In this document: positions 9,162 through 20,726 of the stretch, piece by piece
How the letters are laid out: each line of letters begins with the position of its first letter
Position numbering within the stretch: position 1 is the first letter of the stretch
Source: Cololabis saira
Taxonomy: Eukaryota > Chordata > Actinopteri > Beloniformes > Belonidae
DNA length: 64,000 bases
NCBI RefSeq assembly: GCF_033807715.1
Contig: NC_084592.1
Location: 434,001-498,000 of the forward strand
Direction: 5' to 3'
Notes under the pieces: generated by a model
The model's database searches: none
Told to the model about the DNA's origin: nothing
Seen by the model: the letters and a program-made list of their open reading frames with translations, nothing else
Position numbers and translations under genes: made by a program

Positions 9162-11040
9162 AATGGGTCAACAGGTCCAGAGAAGCTTTAACGCATTCGT
9201 CTCAGGACTCACTCGCAACCAAGATAACAACAACATACTGCAATAAGCACTTCCAAACTGCCTCTCAGAGCCAATGACAGTAGGCTCATGAACACTATAT
9301 GGGTCAACGACATGGCATGCATATTTTGGTGTCCGGGTGCATTATTTCCCTTTAAAATAATGTTAATCAATTTATGACATATATCACTTTATTCTATAAA
9401 ACCTATTTAGTTTGAATACCTTCCAGGTACATTCAGATAATATATGTTACTTTACATTTTGGCATCTCAAACCCCCAAAATGTCAAATGGTACAACCAAT
9501 GTAAAACCAGGAAAATGTGATTTTATCATAAAACTCTCTATTCTATTTAAAAATGATATGTATGAACTTGACAGCCAAGGTAGCCAATACAGGTGTCCAA
9601 GTAGAAGCCCGTCTAATTTAAAATTAGCTGTAAAAGTCAGGTGGCACAACTGATGTCAGGTGGTGCGACCACATAAAACATTCATTTAAACCAATAAATA
9701 ATAGGTTAAAGTGAACGAATGGTTGACAACTATGATGTGAATAGATATTGTATTAAATGCATTCATTTGTATATTTGTATAATTATTATTCCGTCTTTAA
9801 ATGTAAAATTGGACGCTAAAGATACTAAATACCTGGCCACTGGAATGCAATAATCTTAAAATATTGTAGATACAACAGAGTTCTTTTAAAAATACCTTCT
9901 GCGGAAGCCTTATTTGTCATTGACCCATATCCAAAAAAAACACAGGGCACTCATTTTACGGGACGAAACCCACCCCTGACGAAACCGTCAATCAACAGTA
10001 TGTGACTTCACGACAGACAAAATAAAGGAAAATGATTGATATGTAACATGCTTTTCACAATCATACACAGCTCAACGGCAAGAATCCAATTTCCATACAA
10101 CAAAAACCAGGGTCGTTGCCCTATAGATGTAGGTTTAAAAACACTAAAATACCTTTGTTTGAAGCTTTCACATACATGTACGTGTACACTACATTTCAAA
10201 TGTTTGGAAAATGGCCAAAAATATCTTTATTTTAAGTATTTTAAAAATGGGCTACTCAAAGGCCTTGTCCTTGACCCACAATCCGGTTCAAACTCAGTAT
10301 CACAAAAGTAACCTGCAACCATTCGAACAGTAAATCAACCCAATTCTGACAATTCCACATCATCAATTCCCCACACAGGGAAAAGAACGAGTAAAAAACT
10401 ATTTTACTTGTATCAATTTAACAAAAAAAAAATGTCAACAGAAAGGAAAACGAGACAACATCTCTCTCCCATCCACGCAGCCTCACGTGAACGCTCCCTG
10501 CGTGAACGCGCAGTCAGACAAGCGACACGGAGCTTACACACCCACACACACCCACGCGTTTACACACGCACACACAGAGCGCAGGCGCATCAGCAGGTAA
10601 TGCTGAATTTCACATACATTTCACAACCTCAACATCTCTGTTTATGTTTTTCAGGCCCATGTCAACATAGTAAAGTATCAACATAGTATCTTCACAAAGC
10701 CACGCCATCAACATCCAAGTTTATCTGGCCATTTAAATCCCTAGCTAAAAAAGGGGGGGTCCCAGACCCCCGAAGGTCCCTGACCTTCAACTCAACCCCT
10801 CAGCGGGACTCAAACCCACTTTAATGCATTTACAGGAATCCCAATTCAATAAACAGTTCCAGTCATGAACACTAGACAAAAACATTGGACAGGAGAACCA
10901 TTAGCCAAAACAGGCAAACAAAAATTCCCATTCCACTAGATCCATCGAGAGGAGTGTCTCTTACATCAGTTACCCCTCCTCCTTGCTGGTCACCAGGTCT
11001 CTTGACCCCCCGGTCGAGCCGACCCCACACGAGTGAACGT

Positions 11041-11278
11041 ATAACATATTACCATCAAAACAAACGTGTAACAGTTTACCATCAAAACAACAGTGTAACA
11101 TTTTACCATCAAAACAACAGCAAACAAAATGTTACCATCAAAACAACAGCAAACAAAATTTTACCATCAAAACAACAGCAAACAAAATTTTACCATCAAA
11201 ACAACAGCAAACAAAATTTTACCATCAAAACAACAGCAAACAAAATTTTACCATCAAAACAACAGCAAACAAAATTGA
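11041..11278. repeat. Tandem array, 29-bp unit
   Basis: The unit ACCATCAAAACAACAGCAAA plus CAAAATTTT is repeated about six times, with shorter degenerate units at the left edge. Repeats abut directly with no spacers. Confidence 0.9.
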
Positions 11279-13350
11279 CTGTTAGGATGGACTGGAATGC
11301 CGAGCAAAAAATAAATAAAACTAAAACGTTGTACCGGAACCTGACAGAAAATAGTGTGTGAATTCAGGTCGAATCCATTTCACTTCTAGTCCATTTATAT
11401 CACCTCATCTTATTTGTACCTCATTTTTAATTAACCGGGAATGAGGCGTACCAGTCTGGCATGTGATGCAAGAGTTTTCCTGCTGCAGAATAAACAAAAA
11501 GCCCCCTGCAACAATGTTCTAACAGCCGAAAGTATTATAATGAAGCCTTTAACTCACTAACAGTTCGGCATGAGTAAAATTACCGATACTTATTTAATTT
11601 TACAATTATTTTTACGTAACTTGAAGTTCTTTATTCATTAATAACCACGTCTGAGAAGATACTAATCACGGGCAAGCAGCTACAACAGCATTGGGGTGCG
11701 TACCCACACGTCATGAATAACCTCACCTGACACAATACTCAATTCCAACGTCTATTAATAAATTACGTTGTAATCCTAAATCATAATCTAATCTTAAACA
11801 GACAAGTGCTGATTTCCCTTCCCTTCGGACATTAAACATAAAATCCAGACCTATTAAATGAAAAACAAGGTTCTTGTGTGTATGTGTATTTAGTATTCAG
11901 GTGCTCACGTGTTCTGCAGACTTCACAGCCGGCCTCTGCGTGTCCACCGGACACCTCACCGGCTCTCCTCGCCACCCCTAGACAGTCCGGCCCCCCTTTT
12001 CGCGCGGGCCCCTACTGTGTTGTGCCCCCCCGTTGCACTCTTTCAGCCTTTTGCAGCAATAGTCTCACAATTTTCCTGGCGAAACGCAGGCTTTCTGCCA
12101 GTCAAAAATGTCCTTGAGACAGCCAGTCTTCCCAGCACTTTTCCTCATCTCTCCGATGGGTGAAACGGGTGAAGATGGGGGAGGGGTGCTCCCACGGGTG
12201 GAGTTGGGGGCAGTGGGGGGCAAACGGACGCAGCTGGTTGAAGTCCAGGCGCTGGTGAGCTCTGCCTGAGGTCCCGGCGCTAGTTGGGGGGGCGGGTGGG
12301 GCGGGGGGCGCAGAGTCCAGACCGGGTCCAGCTTCACACACTGGGGCACAGTCTGTTTGGGTGTCTGCCTCACTCAGCAACATTCCAATCTATCTAAATT
12401 TGTTTTTCATTTTTCTTTTTAGCGAGTGATAACTGGTCTAACCTGCAAAGCCTCCAGCTGTTTAACGCTCAGGCTTCCTGTTTCTCGTGTTTTCTTTATT
12501 TTGGGAATTTAATTCGTCTGACCCATAGCTCCGACAAAGGTTGTGGGTTCTATTCTTTTCCATAATTAACTATCATATATCTCACATTTAGTGCTGAAAA
12601 ATCTGGTCCTTCGGAAAAATTACTCCCAGAAGGCTTATTGAAAAACTGGCCTCCACAACTGATTATTTGATCCTCTCAGACATGTTGCGAGTCTAAATTT
12701 TCAGAAGGAGAGAGGAAAAAAAAACAAAAAAAAACACAAAAAAAACAACACCATGGCTAACCAAGGTCTTCCGCTTATCAGGGTTTGTGACGTCACAACA
12801 GCCGGAAACACTTGCGCAGCTCTTTCACAGAGAAAGTTGGATTAAAAATATATTAGAAAAAGTCACGGTTCAGATTTGACTGGAGTCCTGCATCTTTTAA
12901 ATCCTACAGAAGAGTAGTACTTCGGATTACCCGTTTGCTTCCAAATGCTGCATCTTTTAAATCCTACCAGGTATACTTCGGATTACCCACTTAACTCAAA
13001 CCGGATTCTAGACGCAGAAGCCCACGACATAATCAACAGGAAAACATTCCAACTCCAATTATTTCTCAAAATTATTTGTTATCCTCCAGACAGTCAAGAT
13101 TGTTAGCCAGACATTAACAGACAGCTCAGAGCACAAACACAAATCCTCCGACTCCTTCTAGGATTGAATGAGGCATCCTAGCCGCCCCCAGACCCCGTCT
13201 GGCACACTCGGATTCCCCGAATCCAGAGCCCTCAAGTTCCCGACTTGAAGTAGTCTCCCTCTCAAACCACGGCTACAGAAGCACTCGTGATCCGTCACGT
13301 CTGGCGACCTACAGCTGATGTCGTACCGAAAGGCGAGTCTTTTTCTCTTA

Positions 13351-13640
13351 AACAAAATTCCCTCATCCACTAGAATTGATAGGCATTCTACGACGCCCCC
13401 AGACAAAATCTGGCCCTTCGATCACTAACTCCTAGGTCAGTAACAAACAAAATTCCTTCTTCCACTAGAATTGATAGGCATTCTACGACGCCCCCAGACA
13501 AAATCTGGCCCTTCGATCACTAACTCCTAGGTCAGTAACAAACAAAATTCCTTCTTCCACTAGAATTGATAGGCATTCTACGACGCCCCCAGACAAAATC
13601 TGGCCCTTCGATCACTAACTCCTAGGTCAGTAATAAAACA
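13351..13640. repeat. Tandem array, 95-bp unit, three copies
   Basis: Units start at about 13351, 13446 and 13541 with AACAAAATTCC and contain CTAGAATTGATAGGCATTCT and CCTAGGTCAGTAA. The second and third are almost identical. It sits in the presumed 5' leader of the retrovirus. Confidence 0.9.
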
Positions 13641-13970
13641 GCCCAAGGTCCTCAGACCCTGGCTGGACCAGCCCTCCCCGGTTCCAAATACTTGGACTAC
13701 CGGCAACATCAGCTGAATAGGCAGAGAGGAGACGTTAGCGCGCAACTTATTTCGGCCGTTTTCTTTCCAAAACTCACCCAAAAGAACAGTGAGGCGTTTC
13801 TGAAGCCACCGGGTTCGTTCGACCCCAGTCGGTGCGGGGACCTTCCCAACCCCCCTCCGGACGAGAGGCCCTCTTCTCGACCTTCACTTGATGGGGGAGT
13901 ACGAGGTTGTTGCATGCTTAAAACACCTTCGATTCCGGAGGAGAGAAGGAAAAAATCCGGCACAGATGAG

Positions 13971-13988
13971 GTCCCATCTGGGTCGCCA
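13971..13988 (-). promoter_or_regulatory. Retroviral primer binding site, arginine-tRNA-like
   Basis: Read on the minus strand, TGGCGACCCAGATGGGAC begins 3 bases after the 5' LTR. It is complementary to a tRNA 3' end of the form ...TCCCATCTGGGTCG plus CCA. From memory this is closest to vertebrate tRNA-Arg 3' ends; the exact isoacceptor needs a tRNA search. Confidence 0.65.
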
Positions 13989-13991
13989 AAT

Positions 13992-14299
13992 TGTGGTGGC
14001 AAAAATTGTTGTTCAAAAAGAATGTCAGGACACCTCAGCTGTCTTTCGAAGATTTAATGAAAAGAGGACAAACATTCAATTGAACGGAGCCACACAGTCC
14101 AACCGGTCACATGAACCGACAGTCCTGAGTGCGCTGAAGAAGATTATAGACAGGTTATTTTATACTCTGGAGCTGGAAAAGACAAAACATCACCCATCAC
14201 CCTGGCAACCATGCCAGGCCACTGTGTCAAAGGAACATGACCTTGGCATAGGAATGAAAACAGGCAACAGACAGTGTTATACCAAAATTTTCCATTACA
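13992..14299 (-). repeat. 5' LTR of the retrovirus
   Basis: 308 bp, TG...CA ends, apparently identical to the 3' LTR at 5692-5999. A minus-strand TATA box (TATAAAATAA) lies at 14155-14164 and an ATTAAA polyadenylation-type signal at 14053-14058, giving a U3-R-U5 order consistent with minus-strand transcription. Confidence 0.93.
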
Positions 14300-14807
14300 C
14301 CCCCTAGCAATTATTACATAAACAATGGCAGGTAAGAACTCCCCTAGTGGGAGAAAAGCCTTAAGCCAAACAGTGGCAAGAAAAACTCCCCTTTAGGACG
14401 AAGAAACCTGGACCAGGACCTGGATCATAAGGGGGGACCCTCCTGCCGAAGGCCAGACTGGGGGGTCGGGGATGTCAGCACCACACAGCAGGCAGGTGGA
14501 AGCAGCAACAGGATTAACCGGGGGTGGGGGGGAGGGACCAGGACCGCAGGCCAGCACGCAGCTCCCGAAGCTCCGGCCTGCAAACATGCACAAAAGAGAA
14601 AAAAGGGGGGCCAGCACAAGAAACTACAGGAACGATGGACAAAAACGATAGCTATGAGATATTTATAATAAATAAAAATGGAAATGGAGAAGAGAGGAAG
14701 GGAAGAGGAGAAGAGAAGAAGGGTGAGAGGCACCGCCCAGTGGATCATCTCGGTGCCCCCCTGCATTATAAGCCTAAAGCAGTATATCTACCACGAAGCT
14801 ATATTTG
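14300..14807 (-). mobile_element. Minisatellite-bearing L2-tail repeat, locus 2, remainder (single repeat unit)
   Basis: It continues the repeat broken at 5691. In reverse it carries the CCCACTAGGGGAG and AAAGGGGAGTTTTTCTTGCC blocks, then only one minisatellite unit (about 14405-14435) and the GGCAGGAGGGTCC lead-in. 14475-14807 is a 5' extension rich in AGAGGAAG. Single-unit status contrasts with the expanded arrays at 2306 and 31253. Confidence 0.75.
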
Positions 14808-15488
14808 AGACTAAACTTTAAACTTAAACTTTATTTATTTGTATAGCACCAAATCATACAATATAAAATGCAACACATGGTGCTTTACATGCAGAATAAA
14901 ATAACAATAAAAAAACACAATTTAAAACATTCCATACGACCCCGCCCCCCACGCGTACACACACACTCACTCACACTCATATACATGTGCACACACTCAC
15001 ACGCCCACACACACACAGTAAGTGGACTGGTGACATGGCTTAGCACTAACGATCCAGGTGAGGAAAACACTACCTATGGGTGGCCGTCCACACTGAGAGG
15101 CTCCACCGACCACGACCACAAGGAGCATCGCCACAGAGACCCCCCCAACCCGGACAGACCGGGGCAGACCCCACACAGAAGGTGGAGTCCCACCCCCAGC
15201 TACCCAGGCCTGAGGGATCCCCATGACGACACCCCCATGGGCGGAGCAGGCACACCTCCCAGTGTGGACGACCCCCCTGAGGAAACACTGGAGCTAAAAA
15301 CTAAAAGATTAAAAGAAAGTAAGAAATGCCTAAAAGTGTAAAATTTTAGAGAAATCTATATAAAACTTAAGATGAATAATAAATAACATAAAGTAAAAAG
15401 TCACTAAAAATGGATTAAAGTTTTAAAGATAATAAAAGAGCTAAAGAAGTAGACACAATACATAGCTAAAAAGACTAGGTAAATGAGA
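14808..15488 (-). other. L2 3' UTR and tail
   Basis: No coding sequence. A C-rich stretch lies at about 15090-15290 on the plus strand. Short ACAC-rich runs lie at 14950-15016. Confidence 0.7.
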
Positions 15489-17798
15489 TCAGATAAAAGC
15501 CAAGCTAAAAAGGTGTGTCTTGAGCCTCCATTTAAAAGTATCAATGTTCTCTGCGGCCCTGAGGTTCTCTGGCAGGCTGTTCCATAAATAAGGGCCATAA
15601 TGGCTGAATGCAGCCTCACCGTGGGTTTTGGTCGCGGTTCGGGGAATGGTTAAAAGGCCGGTGCCAGAGGACCTCAGGGTCCGTGAGGGTTGATACAGTA
15701 AAAGAAGATCAGATAAATAAGATGGCCCAAGACCGTTAAGACACTTAAAAACCAGTAAAAGAACCTTAAAATCAATCCTGAAACGGACGGGGAGCCAATG
15801 CAGCGATTTTAAAACAGGTGTAATGTGCTCCCGCCCTCTGGTCCTCGTCAGCACGCGAGCGGCTGAGTTCTGTAATAGCTGTAGGTTATTAATACTCTTT
15901 TTAGGAAGACCAGAGAGCAGGGCATTACAATAATCTAAACGACTAGAGATAAAAGCATGCATCAGCACCTCCGTGCTGGCCTGAGAGAGAAACGGGCGGA
16001 CTCTGGCTATGTTCTTAAGATGGTAAAAACCTATCTTCGTAATATTCTTTATGTGTGGAATAAAAGTGAGCTCAGAGTCAAAAATAACACCCAGGTTCTT
16101 TACACATTGCGAAGGTTTAAAATCTTGTAGTTTTGGTAAAAGTTTCTCTCTCTGGCCCTCAGGACCAATAACTAAAACCTCTGTTTTGTCCTGGTTGAGC
16201 TGTAGGAAATTATCTGCCATCCATGACTTAATATCTAAAATACAGTTAAAAAGGGCATCAAGTGGCCCTGTGTCATCAGGAGACACGGCGATGTACAGCT
16301 GTGTGTCGTCAGCGTAGCTGTGGAAGCTGATGCCGTGTCTCTTGATGACGTCCCCCAAGGGAAGCATGTAAAGGTTAAAAAGAAGTGGACCTAAAATTGA
16401 CCCTTGGGGGACCCCACACTTCATTTCATGCATTCTGGAGGAACATGTATCCAAACTTACAAAGAAAGATCGATCTGTGAGATAGGAGCGGAACCAGTTA
16501 AAAACAGTACCAGAGAGGCCCACCAGGTGCTTAAGTCTGTTTAATAAAATGTGATGGTCTACTGTATCGAAGGTGGCACTAAGATCCAGTAGAACCAAGA
16601 CTGTCAGTTTGCGGTTATCTAAATTGCACCTGATGTCATTTAAAATCTTTAAAAGGGCTGTCTCATTACTGTGGTTCATCCTAAAGCCAGACTGAAATTT
16701 CTCTGAAATATTGTTTCTTATTAAAAAATAATTTACTTGGTTAAAAACCAGCTTTTCTAAAATCTTACTTAAAAAGGGTAAGTTGGATACAGGTCTGTAG
16801 TTATTAAAAATGCTGTGGTCTAAATTACTCTTCTTCAGAAGGGGCTTCACCACCGCCATTTTAAAGGCGGCAGGGAAGACACCCGTCTGAAGAGAGTAAT
16901 TTACTATATTTAAAATCTGTTCCTCAAAGAATTCATAAAATGTCTTTAAAAGTGATGTGGGAATGGGATCTAAAAGGCAGGTTGTTGGGTTTACCTGGGA
17001 GAAAACTCGACCAAGGGTCCTCGCATCAACCAGGGCAAAACTCTCCAGTGTTTCCTCGGATAAAAGCAACTGTCCAGATGTGTTAAAAATGACATTTTGA
17101 TGTGGTAAAAGACTGGACCTAATGTTGTCAATTTTACTTCTAAAGTGGTCTGCAAAATCCTCACAAAGATTGTCTGTTGGTGGTTGTGAGGAATTCTTAA
17201 AATGTACATTTGTTAAAAGATCGAAGGTGGAGAAAAGAAATTTAGAATTGTTTTTATTGTCTGTAATGAGTTTTGAGAAATGGGCAATTCTTGCCTGTTT
17301 GACGGTTTTATTGTAGGATTTGAGTTGTTCACGAAATATCGGATAATGTATTGTAAGTTTACTTTTTCTCCACCTTCTCTCAGCACTCCTGCATTTTCTT
17401 TTTGATTTTTTGACTTCCTCAGTTCTCCATGGGGGTGTAGGCTTAGTTTTTATGGTTTTTGTTAAAAGTGGAGCAACTGAGTTCAGAGTGGATTCCAGTT
17501 TCCTGTTAAAATTATCAACAATAAAATCACATGATGCAGGTAAAACATCAGCAGGAGTGCTCTGTAAAATCTCAATAAAATTTGCAGCCACTTCAGAAGT
17601 TAGGTAGCGTTTCCTCACCGTTCTCATCGAGGCTTCCTGATGATTAAGACTGGTGATGTTAAAAAACACGCAGTAATGGTCAGACACAGCCAGGTCGACA
17701 ACAGAGGACACACCGGTGGACAGGCCATAGGTTATGACCAGGTCGAGGGTGTGTCCTCTGTTGTGAGTCGGCTGTGTGACATGTTGGGTAAAATCCAT
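15489..17798 (-). CDS. L2 ORF2, end of endonuclease through reverse transcriptase (C-terminal part)
   Basis: 769 codons are open to a stop at 15489. The start of this piece finishes the endonuclease-like domain (SDHYCVFFN near residue 44). The RT domain shows the expected order: PVSNLPFLSKILEK, a DLSATFDTVDH palm motif A, GVPQGSILGP, and the catalytic SYADDTQLY near residue 478. The C-terminal part (SRLDYCNALLSGLP, LHWLPVRFRI, PYLWNSLPENLR) is typical of L2/CR1-group elements. The frame continues exactly into the upstream piece at 23420-24163 across the L1 target duplication; together the two parts would be about 1,017 codons. RT primes on nicked genomic DNA. No frameshift or stop is visible, so this copy was young when interrupted. 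Confidence 0.93.
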   Translation of the reverse strand: MDFTQHVTQPTHNRGHTLDLVITYGLSTGVSSVVDLAVSDHYCVFFNITSLNHQEASMRTVRKRYLTSEVAANFIEILQSTPADVLPASCDFIVDNFNRKLESTLNSVAPLLTKTIKTKPTPPWRTEEVKKSKRKCRSAERRWRKSKLTIHYPIFREQLKSYNKTVKQARIAHFSKLITDNKNNSKFLFSTFDLLTNVHFKNSSQPPTDNLCEDFADHFRSKIDNIRSSLLPHQNVIFNTSGQLLLSEETLESFALVDARTLGRVFSQVNPTTCLLDPIPTSLLKTFYEFFEEQILNIVNYSLQTGVFPAAFKMAVVKPLLKKSNLDHSIFNNYRPVSNLPFLSKILEKLVFNQVNYFLIRNNISEKFQSGFRMNHSNETALLKILNDIRCNLDNRKLTVLVLLDLSATFDTVDHHILLNRLKHLVGLSGTVFNWFRSYLTDRSFFVSLDTCSSRMHEMKCGVPQGSILGPLLFNLYMLPLGDVIKRHGISFHSYADDTQLYIAVSPDDTGPLDALFNCILDIKSWMADNFLQLNQDKTEVLVIGPEGQREKLLPKLQDFKPSQCVKNLGVIFDSELTFIPHIKNITKIGFYHLKNIARVRPFLSQASTEVLMHAFISSRLDYCNALLSGLPKKSINNLQLLQNSAARVLTRTRGREHITPVLKSLHWLPVRFRIDFKVLLLVFKCLNGLGPSYLSDLLLLYQPSRTLRSSGTGLLTIPRTATKTHGEAAFSHYGPYLWNSLPENLRAAENIDTFKWRLKTHLFSLAFI

Positions 17799-17814
17799 GC
17801 AGTTTAAAAGGTTT
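17799..17814. repeat. Target-site duplication of the L1 (left copy)
   Basis: GCAGTTTAAAAGGTTT here matches 23420-23435 exactly. It lies next to the L1 poly(A), seen as poly(T). Confidence 0.95.
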
Positions 17815-18136
17815 TTTTTTTGAGATTCATAGTTTTATTATCATTTTTCATCAAGACAAAATACAAAGGAACAACATCACACCGACAGAAAGAGCAACCC
17901 CTTAGGAAATTACATCAGCTCAATTCCAAATCCAATGAAAGATAGAATGAAGAAAGACTATAACTGAGCTAGGAATATGTGAAAACAAACAAAAAATAAA
18001 TTAAGTAAGTAAATAAAATAAATAAATAAAAAAAATAAAAGTAAAACAGATTAAAAAAAAAAAAAGGATAATAATAAGAAATAGATAACATAAATAAAAT
18101 TGAGATGGTTAACATATATGGCAATGGTACACAAGG

Positions 18137-20062
18137 CTATGTATGAATTGGACTTCTGTCTAATCTCTCAATATAGGTTATCCACTTATTCCATTTAGAC
18201 ATATATAGGTCTACATTGTTCATAAGTCTAAACGTCAGCTTTTCCAAAGCTGCCAAGTGACCGATCTGGCTAGACCAGAGACTGACAGAGGGAGCCTCCG
18301 AGGCCTTCCATTCACACATGATTAGTTTGCGCCCCAGCATAAGGACTGTCTGGATCCATTCCGCATCTGAAGGGCAGACGCCATGGAGAGATGAAGAGTC
18401 ACCCAAGATAATTAGATTTGGGGAGAAGGGGATTTTGTAGTTTACAATACGTTCAATTTGAGTGCTAATTTCTATCCAAAATTTCTGAATTTTAGGGCAG
18501 TCCCATAGCATGTGCAGCAGAGTGCCCTCTGTCACCCGGCATCTCCAACAAAGAGGGCTGTCCCTCAGCTTAACCCTATGTAATTTAGAGGGTGTCCAGT
18601 AGACTCTATTCAGAATCTTGAATTGGATAAGCCTGGTTTTAAGATCTCTGGACATCTTTTTGACATTTCTTAACAGCCGATTCCATGCCTCCTCTGTAAA
18701 TTTTATGGTCAGATCATTTTCCCACACTGTTTTGAGAGCATTGATTGAATTATTTGAGCGGTGTAAGAGCATTGAGTAGAAACGCGATGCCTCATGCCCC
18801 AATCCAAACAGCTTAATCATGTCAGAGAGGGCACCCGCAGTGATGGGTGGTGTAGAGGGGGAACCAAATGTTTGGACAAGGAGATGCCTAATTTGTAGAT
18901 AACGCCAAAACTGATGCTGAGGTAATGTGAAAGACTCCTTCAGGTTTTTAAAAGACACAAAAGTGCCACCCTGGTACAAGTCACCCAGCACCTTAATTCC
19001 TCTGTCATGCCATAGTTTCCAAAACACAGGTGAGTTCCCAATACACAGCTTGGGGTTTAGCCATATGGATGCGGCGAGGTGACGGTGTGGGTCAAAATTA
19101 CATATACCTGCAACCCTCCTCCATAGCCATTGCATATGAGACAAAATTGGGTGAGTCTGTTCTTTAACTGGCAATTTAGTTGTAACCAAATGAAAAGGTT
19201 GAAGTGGTTTACACAGGGAGCTCTCTATGGTGAACCAGGGAGGGGCACGCTCTGGTGGTAACGACCAGTGAAGCAAGTGTCGTAGGCCAAAGGCCAGGTG
19301 GTATAGGAAAAGGTTCGGAATACCCAGACCCCCCTGATCCACGGGTCTCTGTAGCTTCTTCAAGTTCAGCCTGGGGCGTTTGCCACTCCAGAGAAAGACA
19401 TTACATAATCTATCAAATTGTTTAAAATACTTGAGGGGAATGTGGATTGGAAGTGATTGCAATAGATAATTAAATTTTGTTACACTGTTCATTTTGATGA
19501 CGTTAGCCTTACCCCATAAGGAGAGATGGAGAGGACTCCACCGCTCTATGTTGATTTTTAATTTTTCTAGTAGAGGTTCGATGTTGACACGTACCAGATC
19601 AGATAACTGTGGAGGGAAGATAAGACCCAGATATTTAATGCCTTCAGTGGGCCATATAAAATTTCCAGGTGTGAACAGATTCTTGGGGCAGTAATCTGAA
19701 AGAGGGAGTGCTTCAGATTTCTCCCAATTCACCTTGTATCCTGACAATTTAGAGAAACGGTCAATAGTAGAAAGTAGACATGGGAGAGAGCGCTCAGGTT
19801 CAGTTATAAAGACTAATGTGTCATCTGCATACATCATTAATTTGTGTGAGGAATCACCTATCTGAATGCCAGGGAAGTTAGGGTCTTTGCGTAAAGCTGC
19901 AGCGAGGGGCTCGAGTGCTAATGCGAAGAGAAGAGGGCTGAGCGGGCAGCCCTGTCTTGTGCCCCTGCCGAGTTCAAATGGTTGGGAGAGAGTGCTGTTA
20001 GTCAGAACTGATGCTCTGGGTTGAGTGTACAAAAGCTTAATCCATCCCAGTGCCGAAGCCAA
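18137..20062 (-). pseudogene. L1 ORF2, reverse transcriptase palm to C-terminus
   Basis: The piece contains RGTRQGCPLSPLLFALALEP and the catalytic MYADDTLVFI near residue 78. Downstream are the thumb-like region and a C-terminal cysteine motif (LCWRCRVTEGTLLHMLWDCP) typical of L1 ORF2. A frameshift near 20037-20062 separates it from the preceding RT piece. Otherwise 641 codons are open. Confidence 0.93.
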
Positions 20063-20726
20063 AGGATTCTAGGGTGTAGAACAGAAACTGCCATTCCACC
20101 CTGTCAAAAGCTTTCTGCGCATCAATGGAAAGAGCAGCTGCAGGGGAGAGTTCGCTACCTGAGGACCACATTATATTAATTAAACGTCTGAAGTTGTCAG
20201 CTGAGCTCCGGGAGCGTATAAAGCCCACTTGATCTGGGTGTACCAATGTGGTGATCACTTTGGTGAGACGGGCTGCAAGGATTTTAGCTAAAATTTTACT
20301 ATCGCACCCAATCAGACTAATTGGTCTGTAGTTTTTACAGTCAAGAGGGTCCTTATCCTTTTTAAGTATTAGGGATATAACAGCGACAGATAGAGTGGGC
20401 GGTAGTCTGCCCCTGTCTTTAGCCTCGTTATACATATCTAGTAATAGTGGGGAAAGTTCCTCTACATAGACTTTATAAAACTCGGCTGTGTAGCCGTCAG
20501 GGCCAGGGGCCTTGCCAGAAAGGAGGTTTTTAATCGCAGCCGCTATTTCCTCCAATGTAATAGGCTGATCAAGCAAAGTCATCTGGTCCTTTGACAGTGT
20601 GGGAAGGCCAAGAGGAGTGAGAAAAGCGCCTATCTCCTGCGCACCTGCTTGGGTTTCAGAAGAGTAGAGTTTGATATAGAAATCCCTAAACGCTTTATTT
20701 ATCTCCTCTGGGTCTGTTATCAGCAA
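20037..20726 (-). pseudogene. L1 ORF2, reverse transcriptase N-terminal part
   Basis: This middle frame has LSGKAPGPDGYTAEFYK, NYRPISLIGCDSKILAKILA, DQVGFIRSR and the first catalytic aspartate region ALSIDAQKAFDRVEW. Frameshifts at about 20720 and 20040 separate it from the endonuclease and the palm. Confidence 0.92.

Larger units (their letters stand above)
9162..13970 (-). other. Interior of the retrovirus without recognisable viral genes
   Basis: About 4.8 kb lies where gag, protease and early pol should be. I find no Gag motif (no CCHC zinc knuckle), no protease active site and no RT palm in any frame. The content is AT-rich at 9200-10400, GC-rich at 11900-12340, and includes two tandem arrays (11041-11275 and 13351-13640). 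It could be decayed virus, captured foreign sequence or a nested element. Confidence 0.5.
5692..14299 (-). mobile_element. Endogenous retrovirus, class I (gamma/epsilon-like), defective
   Basis: Two 308-bp LTRs in direct orientation flank a body of about 8 kb whose viral reading frames lie on the minus strand. The insertion interrupts the repeat at 5598-5691/14300-14475, with CCCC on both sides (5688-5691 and 14300-14303), as expected for a 4-bp target duplication. A primer binding site and a purine tract sit next to the correct LTRs. Pol is present only as broken pieces from the late reverse transcriptase to the integrase. An env-like frame remains. No gag, protease or early RT is recognisable. 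Confidence 0.9.

Noticed and set aside
11041..11278. CRISPR-like regular repeats
   Set aside because: The 29-bp units abut without unique spacers and the context is a vertebrate retrovirus.
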